Source: Moniliophthora roreri
Lineage: Eukaryota > Basidiomycota > Agaricomycetes > Agaricales > Marasmiaceae
NCBI GenBank assembly: GCA_001466705.2
Contig: LATX02000209.1
Span: forward strand, 124,001 to 188,000
Length of the DNA stretch: 64,000 nucleotides
Reading direction: 5' to 3'
A model generated the notes under the pieces. That model was given only the letters and a program-made list of their open reading frames with translations. It ran no database searches and was not told where the DNA came from. Positions 51,340-62,858 of the stretch are shown piece after piece. Made by a program: the position numbers and the translations under genes. Within the stretch, counting starts at the first letter, position 1, and the number at the start of each line of letters is the position of its first letter.

Positions 51340-51715
51340 TTTCGGCTCTGTAAATACCCTCTATGCATACTTACGTGCTTCGACTTGGAGTTCTGGTTTC
51401 AATCCAACTGCATTCAGATCTCACAGTCCCGGCAATTCTTGACCAGTGGTCCGTAATACCGTCTGTCACAAGGGGGGCCCTGGGGGGCGCACCGGCTCAT
51501 GGATTACTCAAGCGCTAGCGGTGTTGCTCGAACTAGTTTCGGGTGAACCACTTGAACCTAGACGCTGCCATCGTGTCACAGCTCAACTCAAATATGGATG
51601 TAAATGAACGACTCTCGACGAGAATGGTATACATATAGTAAATCGTACATCCTACAATTATACAATCCAGAACTACCCCTCGAGCGATAAATAATCAATA
51701 ACGAACTCTTCATGA
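51340..51715. other. intergenic, convergent 3' ends
   Basis: Between the cysteine-rich gene and AA9 gene A. Includes a short G/C tract near 51471-51490; nothing else recognised. Confidence 0.4.
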
Positions 51716-52943
51716 TCATCCCCTCCAGACAGCCTATTGAAATAGAGAATTGAGTATAGATGTTGATAATCACGAATCCCAATATACTCACAGGGCCTGG
51801 CTGCACGTAACTCGTTGGAACTGGCCAGTAAATGTTGATCAAGATGCCTGGCTCCTGTGGGCACAAAATACATCAGAAAGCGACCTAGTTTCTGAGAAAA
51901 ACTTCGTACATTTCCGGTGTAGACACCTGGAATAGCCACCAGAGGTCCGGGAGTTCCATTCCCTGTTTCGCGTTGTTAAGGTGCTCAAGGATACAACTGC
52001 ACAATACTCCTACCTCCGCCAGTGACCTCTACTTGAGCACAGCTGATATAAAATTGAGCTGTGGTTGTCAGATTAAGGACATACAAACTTTAGGCGAGAT
52101 TTTGGGCTTTACCTCCTCCAAATGTCGAAGCACCATGCAAAGCAATGTGTTCCATTCGCACTAGAGAAGGAATTAACAGACGATTCGTCAGAATATGGAT
52201 TAGAGACGTACCGAGGTATTGACCATTAGGGAGGTTCTTTGGAATGGTGAAGGTGATGCCAGCCTTATCTTTAGGTCGAGTGAGTTGCAAGACGATAGGG
52301 AAGGCGATTTCACGTACTGTAGGAGGGCCAGCTAATGCTGGTTCCACCATCGGTCACGGCAGGCTCTTCATAGACCTAAAAATTGGAGGATGGTGAGTCA
52401 TGGTTTTAATCTTCAATTAGACTTACCTTGAACCACACATTACCGTCGCCCTCAAAGTTGCTGACATCGCCGGGTGCTTTGGCCATGTAGACGTTGACGA
52501 CCTACTCATACGTCAGGTTGTCGATACTGGGTGAACAGGCTTGGAATACGAACACCTGGGTGACCGATGGTCCCATCGCTCATGATTCCCAGAGGTGAAC
52601 CAGCAGTTACTTTGATAGTCGAAGCCGTAGCATTGGTCTCGGTATCGTAGCATCGAAGTTCGGCGCTCTTCACATCGGTCACCTGAAGAGAGGAAGGTAA
52701 GTATCTGCTTCATGCGGCTTGAATGGCGAGACACCTACTGGGTTATGGCTCCAATAGTTGTTGGTTTGGCGAACATTCGCCCAGGGTGCTGTGGTAACAC
52801 CATTCACCTAGACGCCATCAACAGGCTGCGCAAAAAAGGGACCGCAGGACACGTACAACCAGGGAAGGGAAGAGGTAGTGAGCAGACGCCTGGGTCCCGA
52901 AAATGGTCAAGGAGACCAGAGCACTAAGCTTCGACGCAAACAT
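51716..52943 (-). CDS. AA9 lytic polysaccharide monooxygenase, gene A
   Basis: Secreted copper enzyme that oxidatively cleaves cellulose or related glucans. Eleven exons join in phase: 52943-52857, 52807-52739, 52682-52554, 52501-52427, 52375-52318, 52268-52212, 52160-52113, 52058-52014, 51962-51910, 51854-51792 and 51733-51716. 233 residues. Signal peptide MFASKLSALVSLTIFGTQASA is followed directly by His22, the expected N-terminal copper ligand (HYLFPSLV). The second His lies in RMEHIALHGAS, and the axial Tyr with its Gln in AQFYISCAQVEV. The family end PGPAVW is present. No CBM1 or linker follows. The third exon uses a GTTCGT donor where gene B has GTACGT. Regioselectivity cannot be read by eye. 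Confidence 0.92.
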
Positions 52944-53281
52944 TATAAGACGTCCAAAGTACCAAGAGTTTGGATGACAGCTTTTATATGCTCTTTGCGA
53001 GAGCTGTTGAACGCATAACATGCGTTGAGTACCGAAGAACAAACGAAACTCTTCCCAGAGTCATTTTTTGCCTGGCGGGGAGTAAGGCACAGGCATATTC
53101 AGCCAAGTCGCACTCGGATTGTTGCCTCAAGATACAGCAACTATCGCGCGCTGTCACGTTATATTCGGTCAATCGTATTTCGCCGTAGCATTGACGCAAA
53201 TGAATTTCCCGAGAATAACGTGTATGAACTTACAAAATGAAAGAACTTGCGCGATAAGTATACATAGATAAGTAATACGCT
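52944..53281. other. intergenic, promoter of AA9 gene A
   Basis: The 338-bp spacer between the stop of gene B and the start of gene A (head-to-tail) must hold the gene A promoter. No specific regulatory motif identified. Confidence 0.45.
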
Positions 53282-54522
53282 TCATCCTCTCCAGACAGCC
53301 TGCGAAAACCATGTCAGTGCAAAGTCGATAAAATGTCGATACGTAAATATTTACCGGACCCGGCTGCTGGTAGGTTACAGGAATAGGATAGTAAATGTTG
53401 ATCAAGATACCAGGTTCCTACGAATCGAGCCATCCTATGGGCAATCATTCGGTAAGCGAATGTCTGATGACTTACATTTCCGGTGTAGACACCAGGAATG
53501 GCCACTAATGGCCCGGGGGTTCCGTTTCCTGTTTTATTTTTAATGAGCTGGTCAAAGGGTAAGACGACGAAGAGCGCTTACCTCCACCAGTAACCTCAAC
53601 TTGAGCACAGCTAATGTAGAATTGCGCTGTTTGTTGACGAGTGAGGAAACCAGATAGTGTGTCATCATTAAGGTGTCTTACCTCCACCGTACGAGCTAGC
53701 ACTGTGCAAAGCAATGTGCTCAATACGGACTGTGGACCGATACCGTGAGGAGACGATACAAGAGACGGTGAATGATCTTACCGAGGTATTGGCCGCTTGG
53801 GAGGTTCTTGGGAATGGTGAAGGTGATACCAGGCTTGTCTTGGACATATTTAGTACGTGACGGCGGCAGCAAGTCCAAAAACTTACTGTAAGATGGCCAG
53901 TTAATGCTCTTACCACCATCGGTGATTGCGGATTCTTCGTACACCTGCACAGGGTTTAATCAGACGTTGCGAAGTATGTAAGAATGTGGCATACCTTGAA
54001 CCAAACGTTTCCGTCACCCTTGAATTGGCTCACATCGCCGGGAGCTTTGGCCATGTAGACATTGACGACCTGCATAAATGGCGTTATTAGCTGGAGGTAG
54101 TGGGCATACTTGCGAAAATAACACGTACGCCCGGGTGGTAGATCGTTCCATCACTCTGAATACCGAGTTGTGAGCCCGCTGCCACTTTGACAGTAGTGGC
54201 GACCGCATTGGTCTGGCTATCGTAGCACCGGAAGTCGGCACTCTTGACGTCAGTCACCTATAGAACGCAACCAAGGATGAGTTTGGCTTCCTGAGAGCGG
54301 TGTCATAACGTACTGGAGAACGGGAGTTGTAGTTGTTGGTTCTGCGGACATTGGCCCATTGGGGTGTAACAGCGCCATTCACCTACGACAACAGGTTAGC
54401 AGAGAGAAGATCGTCGATCACAAAAAGATACTCACTACTAGCGATGGGAATGTGTAGTGAGCGGTGGCCTGGGAACCAAAAAGAGCCAAAGCAACCAATG
54501 CGCTGAACTTCGAAAGGAACAT
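53282..54522 (-). CDS. AA9 lytic polysaccharide monooxygenase, gene B
   Basis: Tandem paralogue of gene A. Eleven exons, each exactly as long as in gene A: 54522-54436, 54382-54314, 54257-54129, 54069-53995, 53944-53887, 53838-53782, 53729-53682, 53626-53582, 53528-53476, 53417-53355 and 53299-53282. 233 residues. Signal peptide MFLSKFSALVALALFGSQATA then mature His (HYTFPSLV). Copper-site and active-site motifs are RIEHIALHSAS and AQFYISCAQVEV; end PGPAVWRG. No lesion seen. Same length and exon pattern as gene A, with many substitutions at third positions and in the signal peptide, so the duplication is not very recent. Confidence 0.93.
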
Positions 54523-55224
54523 CGCGTGGAGATGACAGCTTGTGGAGCTCAAGCGTGGCAGCTTAAACTTATAATCTGCTTGGTTGACTGCCTCCGAGAT
54601 TATTATTCATTGCCTCAATTGACATCCTGTCCTGTCGCCCGAAATATAAACGAGGCTCTTCCCGACACAAGGCTCCGTTTTGTGATGGCCATGCTTAATA
54701 CCTGAGCATGACGAAGCCTAAACAAAGGTGTTTATCGCAAGGCACCATTCATTCGGATTATTGGCTCACGAGTTGACAGATATGAGTTCATCGGCGTCCG
54801 CTCTGGTTTGAAGGAATTATGTTATTGTTTTCCCGTAGACGCAGCAGCTGACAGTGAATTATCCGAATATGAGCATATTGTTAGGATCATGAGCAGTACA
54901 CCACTCACTACATCGGAAGACAGAATGTTCACGGAGGGTAAGATGAAATAGAACCGAGCGGAATAACATTGCTGGGTACTGAGAAAGAAACCTTAAAGGC
55001 AGTATGGGATCGGGCAGGTCAATACCCTTCTCTGAAATTACTTCTGTATCTAAAACAGTCAATATCGGCGATAGCAATGATGCTCGAGCATGCCTTCCGA
55101 TAACGGCTCGCTATCCCTCCAGCCCATATCTGATCCCATGGAGATGCACAAGTACCGTGACTAGTGGTATACCTGATGGTTGTATGCAACTCGGGCTAAG
55201 CTCGAGAAGGGTTTGACTATGGTA
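54523..55224. other. intergenic
   Basis: 5' flank of AA9 gene B (promoter expected next to 54522) and 3' flank of the RPC7-like gene. No element recognised. Confidence 0.4.
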
Positions 55225-56089
55225 CTAATCGTAATCACCACCTGCCATTGGATTGGATCAACTCGATAGAAGCATTGAGAGAGAAAAAAGAAACACACCT
55301 CCACCTTCGTCGCCTCCTCCGCCATCTCCGAGGTTATCCATGTCATCACCTTCTCCGTTGTCGAAGTAGTTGAAGGCGTAATCATTGTCGTATTCCTCTT
55401 CGGCATCGTAGTCGGATACAGCGCCTTGTGAGTCTCCTGAGCCCTCTTCGTCGGACTTGGTCTGTGTTAACAAAGTGATGAACGTCAAATTTAGGGACAC
55501 TCTTGATTTCCTTACTTGTTCTTCGTCCTCATCCATCATGTTATCAATCTCGAGTCGCTTCTTCTGAATGATGGCCTTTCGTGCTTTCCAGTACGTTAGT
55601 TTTCGAAAAAATATCGTTTCAGGAATAACGTACCCTTCAAGGTTTTCTTTGGATTGAAGTAACCTTCAAAGATTTCCGTCGGGAAAAAAGGTGCATGAAG
55701 ATCTTGTTTTTTCAATCTCGGCTGAGCTGCGACAGAAGGTCTGTATTTGTCGGAGTATCGAGGCAGCTCGTTGCTTTTTGTCGGTTCAACGACATAATAC
55801 GGCGATTTTCGCAGACGATGAGTGAAGCCGATTTGCAGCTGAGTAATTCGTTTTTCTCTTTCGCTATATTCAGTAAGGACTGGAGGTCTCATGGGCTACA
55901 GGAGGTGTTCATAGGGAATCGATTGCAGAAGAAAAACTAGTCGCGCACTGGATACAATGCCGTTTGCTCCCTGGACATGGCTTGTATGTCTGCAAATGTC
56001 AGACCCATAGGTGGCAGATTGCTTGAGCCCCCGAATCCGCCCCTCCCCCCACGTCCTCCGCGTCCACCACCTCGACCTCGACCGGACAT
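55225..56089 (-). CDS. RPC31: RNA polymerase III subunit RPC7/Rpc31-like
   Basis: Nuclear protein of the Pol III initiation subcomplex (with RPC3 and RPC6 homologues). Exons 56089-55949, 55895-55634, 55583-55516, 55461-55299 and 55241-55225 join in phase to 216 residues. The N-terminus is Arg-Gly rich (MSGRGRGGGRGGRG), then the family region NLPPMGLTFADIQAMSREQ, PPVLTEYSEREKRITQLQIG, KSPYYVVEPTKSNELPRYSD and LHAPFFPTEIFEGYFNPKK. The C-terminal third is strongly acidic with Gly-rich end (EEEYDNDYAFNYFDNGEGDD, then GGDYD), typical of Rpc31. It is divergent with ALY/YRA1, sharing a 399-bp intergenic. Confidence 0.9.
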
Positions 56090-56488
56090 GAAGAATAATA
56101 GAAAGTGAAGAAACGCCCGCTTACTAAGCAGAGAATCAACTGCAGTGCTCTTGCTATGCTCTGGGCAAACTCTGGGACGTCTTTACCCATTCTGGAGATA
56201 TGCAAAGTCATTTCCGGTAGATCTCGCGGTCTAGCCAGAGAGCGCTGGAATCTGTGCCGAGAACTCGAGGCTTAGTGAGAAGGAGAACGCGCCCATAAGT
56301 CGAGCATCTGCAAATCTGCAAAGGCTGTGATGGGCGCTACTGAGTTTGAAAATTTCGAGGTCAGCATTCTTTTGAAGGATTTGTTCCCAACCCCCTACCA
56401 CTGCCACGCATCTGTCCCCTTTGTTGTTACCCCCATCTCAACCCCCCCAACTCGATTCACGACGGCTCCAATCAGGTCAAAAAACGCT
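56090..56488. promoter_or_regulatory. shared divergent promoter region of RPC31-like and YRA1-like genes
   Basis: The 399 bp between two divergent start codons must contain both promoters. A short C-rich run (CCCCCC near 56443-56448) is present; no classical TATA box is obvious. Inferred from gene orientation only. Confidence 0.45.
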
Positions 56489-58023
56489 ATGGATCAATCT
56501 TTGGACGAAGTGAGCACACTGGTCTTCCTCGAAACGCCACACCCTAATTTGAACCAAAACCCACAAAGATCATCAAATCCAAGCCCAAGGGTATTCGTCG
56601 TGCCAGTGGCCGTTCAGCACGTAGTCAAGTCCTTGGAACCTCTGCTGCTCGTGCGGCAGCCAGTCCAGGCGGCAGAGCAGCCAAGGCTGCAGCCAAAGCC
56701 AATGTGGCAGCTAAACAAGTGACCGCAACTCAGCAGGCTCAGCCCGCAGACAAAATTATTGTTTCGAATCTCCCGCCTGACGTCAATGAGCAACAAGTCA
56801 AGGTACGTGGTCAAAAACCGTTTCTCTTCTGTGCGCTAACTGTTTTCTCACAGGAACTCTTCCACACCACCGTTGGCCCGTTGCGAGAGGTCTCATTGAC
56901 CTACGACAGTAACGGTCGCTCCAAAGGTGTCGCCTCTGTTCACTTCCAACGAAAGGGCGATGGCACCAAGGCGTACCAACAGTACAACAATCGACTCATC
57001 GATGGCAGTTAGTATCGCACTCTCCTTTCGATTCGTGTTCTCCTGGCCAAGGCGTTATCCAGGATGCGCTGTTGTCGACGCATCTACCTCACACTTCGTT
57101 TTGAGTTCCAGAGAATCACGGCTCCCTGTCTCTAATCACGGTTACCTGAACACCCTGTTTCATTGCGGTTGGCAGCGGGGCGTTGTCTTGTACAATGCCT
57201 TATGTAGGACTTGTTCTTCTTTTTCCACGAACAAATTCCTGCTAGCAGCCACGGACCGCGTAATGGCACTTTTCAAGCCCTGTGGTATCCGATATCGCCC
57301 ATGACACGGAAGTCGTCCACCTTGCGTATCTGTGGCTTGGTTATGGAGACGTCATGTATGTTGGCATGAGCATGTCGGGTGTTTGATGGGTACAAGTGAG
57401 GTGATGCCGGAGGGAAGAGCTTTTTGGTGAAGGGCACTCTGACCAATTCCAGAGCAAGGAGCGTACACCGCTGGTATGGAATCGAGACAGAGACAAAGCC
57501 GAGGTTTTTTTGGTACATCAAATCATGCGAGAGGATGGTCGTGCTGCCAGTTATCTCGTATTCTCTTCATGAACTGCTGCACCGTGAACAGCCAACTGAT
57601 GATGCTTCGCTTCTTCTCTCCCCCATCTTATCCTACCTCCGTCGCTCATCTTAGAACGGCCCATGAAGATCGAAATAGTCGTTGATCCCGCTCGCCCTGC
57701 ACCAGTTCCCCTTGCGTCGCGCGTGGCACCTGCCGCTGCTGCTGCACAAACCAATGGAGTACGCGCTCCTACTAGGTTCGTTCCCAGGCAAACCCACTTT
57801 CATGAAAGCTCATGTTCCGTTGAAGGGGTGGAAGACCAAGACGTGGACGAGTCGGCGGCAAGCGCAAGAGCCCCAGACCTCAAAAGACTGCTGCTGATTT
57901 GGATGCCGAGATGGAGGTTCGATCTGACCCCTTGTCCGTTGTCCTTGATTCTGACATTCACTTCAGGACTACACCGCTAGCTCAGGTAATGCTGCTGCCG
58001 CCCCGGCTGCCGCGACAGCCTGA
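56489..58023 (+). CDS. YRA1: ALY/REF (Yra1/THOC4) mRNA export adaptor
   Basis: Nuclear RNA-binding adaptor of the TREX complex that hands mRNPs to the export receptor. Exons 56489-56509, 56569-56802, 56854-57007, 57655-57775, 57826-57916 and 57967-58023 join in phase to 225 residues. The N-terminal box MDQSLDEIIKSKPKGIRR binds the UAP56/Sub2 helicase in homologues. The RRM follows (KIIVSNLPPDVNEQQVKELF, then GRSKGVASVHFQRKGDGTKA), ending with PMKIEIVVDP. An Arg/Gly-rich stretch (RGGRPRRGRVGGKRK) and the C-terminal helicase-binding box LDAEMEDYTA complete it. Intron 3 is 647 nt with a GTTAGT donor, an order of magnitude longer than its neighbours. Confidence 0.93.
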
Positions 58024-58320
58024 TTTCCTCCTTTTCACCTGGGTTGTATATGTACTCTTTTTTTTCGCATGCTAAAATACATTGATACGGCTGTAACGTC
58101 TTTCTTGTCTTATCCTGCCATTAGTCTTGCTATCGATACCATCTCTACATACACTCAGCCTGTCTCTTCGCAGTAATGTACTCGCACCGCTGAATATCGA
58201 TCGATCTTGAGAATAGGCTTCTACTTGTCATAGAAGGAATTCTGAACAATAACTGTCGTTGCGTTGTCTTTGCTCACTTGCTTCTTTACCACAACCTCAC
58301 CACCCCTGTTGTCGTACTTC

Positions 58321-59586
58321 ATGGCAGAGCATGTCTTATATGCAAACCGGTCAGAGTGGGCTGATATCACGCCATTAGAGCAGTACGAAAATGACCAGCC
58401 TTTGGCTCCAATTCACTATACGGTTGAGTGTTCGTTGGAGCCTGTAACTGAACCTCGACAAGCTTTCGTCTTACCTCTTCCAAACAGACAAGGATGCGAC
58501 TGATTACTTTCGTGGAATCGTGAAAATTGGAGAAAGGTCTCAGCGGGTTCTGGAGCTCACAAAGGCCATCATCGACATGAATCCTGGGCATTATTCTGTC
58601 TGGTGAGCCCTCATAAAATTTGCATTTGTTCCTCACATCTTATCTCGCATTCGGTAGGCAATATCGATACGAAACACTCCTTGCCCTTGATGCTGACCTT
58701 GAAGCTGAACTCGAACTCATGAACTCAGTCGCCGTTGAACATCTCAAAACTTATCAAGTCTGGCATCACCGCCGTCTCCTTATGATGCGTATCCGAAAAC
58801 CGGCACCAGAACTCCACTTCATCGCCAACTCGTTTCAAACCGATGCAAAGAACTATCATACGTGGTCGTACAGGCAGTGGCTGCTCGCATATTTCAACCA
58901 GGATGATCTTTGGGAAGAAGAACTGGATTTCGTGGATACTATGTTGAACCAGGATATACGCAACAACTCGGTATGGCACCATCGGTTCTTTGTTGTGTTC
59001 GAGAGCGGTATTAGGGAGGGAGAGGAGGATAGGGAAAGGGTTTTGAAGAGGGAGCTTATGTGCGCTGTCTTTTCGTTGGGCTCCTTTACACGAACAATTG
59101 CTAACATTTGTCCATAGATACGTGAAGCAGAACATCTCCCTGGCACCGAACAACCCTTCGGCATGGAACTATTTACGAGGAATCCTTGACCATAACAAAA
59201 TTCCGTACTCAAGGGTGATCGATTTTGTCCGACCGTATAGTGTTCCGTTGGATAAGGATGCGGCCGACCTAGTAGACCTTGAGAATCCACCGCCTTCCAA
59301 GGGAGCGGCACTACCTTGTCCGCAGGCGATAGAATTCCTGGCTGACATCTACGAGGCCGAAGGTGGGGATAGTACCTTGAAGGCAACAGAGGTATGTGCT
59401 TGGCTTATCTGGACGTCGCTTTGTGGGCTCATGTGCTTGAAGTTATGGAAATCGCTGGGAAATGAACACGATACAATCCGGAAGAGGTGAGCCTGCTTGA
59501 TTTTCAATCGGGTACCTGTCCGCTTAACATCCGTAAGATATTGGGAACATCGCATCAGAGAAGCGCTGCGAAAGATTCAGACATGA
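58321..59586 (+). CDS. RAM2: protein farnesyltransferase / geranylgeranyltransferase I alpha subunit
   Basis: Shared alpha subunit of the two CaaX prenyltransferases, which attach farnesyl or geranylgeranyl to Ras- and Rho-type proteins in the cytosol. Exons 58321-58429, 58488-58602, 58658-59059, 59118-59391, 59443-59486 and 59538-59586 join in phase to 330 residues, the normal length. Repeated PPTA helical motifs: YSVWQYRYETL, YQVWHHRRLLM, YHTWSYRQWLLAYF, NSVWHHRFFVV and SAWNYLRGIL. The C-terminus is YWEHRIREALRKIQT. It follows YRA1 on the same strand after 297 bp. The beta subunit is not in the window. Confidence 0.93.
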
Positions 59587-60892
59587 CGTTCAAGGCATCT
59601 GTAACAGTATAGGACGTTGGATATCAAGTTGTATTACATCTATCGTATGCTGGATTTAGATTGTTCAGCTAGTCTTTTGCATAAAGCAACTTCACCAATC
59701 ATTGGGGACACCTTTCGATATACTTATCGCATTCTCGATACTAGTTGGCAGTCCCATGGATATCACGTAACACGATCTCGATCTCAAGTTAGCCCTTGGA
59801 ATTGGCGGATAACTTCATCATGGAGCGATATCTTCCAAGGTGCGCTTTGGTACAGACTTCTCAGTGGTTCCCACCCTCTCGTCGCTTCCTCTTTTGCAGC
59901 CACGACACCGCGCCCATCGAACAATTCAAGTGAGCTTGCTTTGCAATATCCTGGACTATATACAAGGCATGTCTTGGTGAATTATGCTGTGCCCAGGCCC
60001 CTCCGTCATCATGCATTGTCAAGTAGTATCCAGGCCCAAGTAATCCAGGTTTAGCTCGAAAGGAGAGCTCCGTGCAGCCGTCGATGTCGGAAAAAATCAG
60101 GGTGCCATGTGTCTTTCACTACTGATTGGCCTTCACGCCGCTTCCTTCTATTCTGAGTTCCTTTCTCAAGCACAATTTTCCGGTGCCTGTCGAAATGTTT
60201 GTAGTCTCAGGTAGCCTTGCAGAGGAATTTTTGGACAACATAGGCTTTGCGTCTATAACTTGCCGGTGCGACTCAGATGAAGTCTCGATGTTTTAGAGGC
60301 GAAACGGTAAGCCAGCTACTGTTCAGAGTGCAAGCGTGTCCTCATTCCGAACCTCAAAATTAGAAAAGTCGTGTGTTTTCTCAAAGGCCCCAGTAGTCTC
60401 AACTAAACACGACAATCGAGTAGCCTGGCCATTATACCTCTAATCCCTTTCTACGACTAGTCGTCCTAGATTTTGAGGGTCCCCGACTTCCGCTGATTGC
60501 CTATTTAAAGATCGCTGCTTGGTCGCTACGGTGGTCGAGTATGACGATCCGAAAATTTTCCTTATGTGTAATGGACTCGGTGAAACCGCTGCTTTTCACA
60601 CACTTACCAACCGTTCTGGTTCCTGCTTGTGAGGCAATTTTAGCCTTAGCTGCCGAACTCCCGTAGTGTTCTTTACCCTCTTGACTCTTCTGGAAACCAA
60701 TTGCCGAGCTCTGCATGTCGTCACTAAGTTTCTGCTAATGATTTGCATTTGGTGTGTATCCAGCTGATGCTACGCAACCAGGAACAATTTCGGTTGGGTG
60801 TGGAGCTTGGCCATGAAGGTAGTGGCCCTACAGGCAGCTATATAACATTACTAGCGACTTTCAGCTGCTGCGCAAGCTTCCTGACATACAAG
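59587..60892. other. intergenic
   Basis: 3' flank of RAM2 and 5' flank of AA9 gene C. A 145-codon open frame at 59617-60054 has no recognised domain, signal or coding bias and was not called. The gene C promoter should lie near its right end. Confidence 0.4.
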
Positions 60893-62140
60893 ATGTTCTC
60901 CAAGCTTGCAGCTCTTGTTGCTCTCGCGTTCTCTGCTCAAGTTTTGGGACACTACACCTTCCCTTCCCTGGTCGTACGTGCCACTTGCTGATTTCGCTCG
61001 AAGATCATAGACCGACAATGGCCTTCACCTCATTCAGGTCAATGGTGTCACGACGCCAGCATGGCAGAACGTCCGTCGAACCAACAACTTCAACTCCCGA
61101 AGTCCCGTAAGTGTGGCCCGGTCCTCTGTTTTCTTTGCATCTGACATCCCTTTTCTATAGGTTCAAGACGTCACTAGCATCGACTTGAGGTGCTACACCA
61201 GCGAAACGGGCGCAACAGCCGAGACAATCCAGGTTGCAGCCGGTTCTGAGATCACCTTTTTGACCGACGACAATATGTACCACCAGGGTGTAAGTGATTG
61301 TAGGCATGTGAAAGTGTCGAACTTCTGTCCTGACTTGAGGCAACAGGTTGCCAATGTCTACATGGCGAAGGCTCCCGGCGACGTTAGCAGCTGGGACGGT
61401 TCCGGTCAGGTCTGGTTCAAGGTAAACCGCGATTGATTCCCTTCGAAGAAGCGTAATGGCGATCGTTGCCATAGGTCTATGAAATCCCTGCTGTGGCCGA
61501 TGGAACTACGATCGAATTTCCCTCCACAGGTGAGTTTCTCTGTCGTGACCTTGAATCGGGACCGATATTGCTTAGGCCTAACTGGTATCACCTTCACCAT
61601 TCCCAAGAACCTCCCTGATGGACAGTATCTCCGTAAGTTCGCGACGATAATCTTTTCATTCACTTGTTCATACAATTTTTCTATTACAGTGCGAGCGGAA
61701 CACATCGCCTTGCACAGTGCAAGTTCATTCGGTGGCGCTCAATTCTACATCGGCTGTGCACAGGTTGAAGTCACTGGTGGAGGCAAGTTACCGACATCCA
61801 CAAGATTATACCCAACACTAATGTTTCTTTCCAATGCCACAGGAAACGGAACTCCAGGCACGGCTTGCTCGTTACAATTTTTAATCGGAAGCTAATTATT
61901 ATGTTCTAATAGGTCCATTGGTATCAATTCCCGGAGTATACACTGGAAACGTAAGTCTACGCCAAGAACATCTCCTATTGCATTTTGATGCGAAGTCCAA
62001 CTCTACAGGAACCTGGAATCTTGATCAATATTTATTATCCCATTCCTACGAGCTACACTCAACCCGGACCCGTGAGTTATCTCTCGTCGCCTAAGTGGCT
62101 ATAGACTAATCTCCCCGTTCAGGCTGTCTGGAGCGGATAA
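60893..62140 (+). CDS. AA9 lytic polysaccharide monooxygenase, gene C (GC-AG introns)
   Basis: Third secreted AA9 enzyme, on the opposite strand from A and B. Exons 60893-60973, 61038-61106, 61161-61289, 61347-61421, 61475-61529, 61576-61632, 61690-61782, 61843-61857, 61913-61950, 62009-62071 and 62123-62140 join in phase to 230 residues. Signal peptide MFSKLAALVALAFSAQVLG then His20 (HYTFPSLV). Copper and active-site motifs: RAEHIALHSASS and AQFYIGCAQVEV; end PGPAVWSG. Exon 7 (93 nt) equals exons 7 plus 8 of A and B (48 + 45). Exons 8 and 9 (15 + 38) equal their exon 9 (53). Two introns need GC donors (GCAAGT at 61783, GCACGG at 61858). If the second is not spliced, the protein stops 12 codons later, losing the C-terminus. 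Confidence 0.85.
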
Positions 62141-62858
62141 ATTTATCTATTTCGTAACTTATAACCACACGACTACCTGAGCTTTGAAGTACCGCTTCAA
62201 TGTCTCTAACATGACAACAGACTCTTGAAATCTCTATTCGTTCAACTAAACGCTGAATCCCATACTTTATGGGGCCATAAACAAACACACCAGGTCCACC
62301 TTAAGACAATATAAGTTGCTAAACATATATCTTCGTAATCTGGAGGTAATTTAGTGATTCGTCCCGTAGTACTGCTACACTCTCAGCACGGGTTAGTAAT
62401 TCATTTACCTTTCTTAGCTGTGAGGCGAATCGCTGAGCCTTGCCGTCAGTGACAGGTCCGATGAACGTTTCAAATTCCACAGTAGACACGAGTGAGCCCA
62501 GGGAACCAGGACTACTCAAATGATCGTCCTCGCTTTGCTGGCGTCCATCCAGTAATGGGAAGCCCTGGTACTATCGATCGTAGGGTAGAGTGAATGAACG
62601 CGTCTTCCCAAACAATGTAACGGGTCATTTCTGACAGGAGCTGCAGGGATCGGTGGAAAAAATTCAAATACAAAGCGCTGTCTTCAAAGCTGTCGACAGA
62701 GAAGACGGGTGGCCAGCCAGCCAGGTGCGAGCATAGTACTACTGCTGCCACAGGGACGGTTTCTGGCGCTCGACAGAAGTCAATTTCATTCATTACGCAT
62801 GTACCAGCCTATCAGTACAATCGCGTACTGCACGAGGGAACGAGCTATTGCTCTGACT
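62141..62858. other. intergenic, convergent 3' ends
   Basis: Between AA9 gene C and the MFS pseudogene. Short minus-strand frames at 62319-62793 have no recognised family. Confidence 0.4.

Noticed and set aside
59617..60054. 145-codon plus-strand open frame after RAM2
   Set aside because: No domain, signal or plausible splice partners; it overlaps the expected 3' UTR of RAM2.
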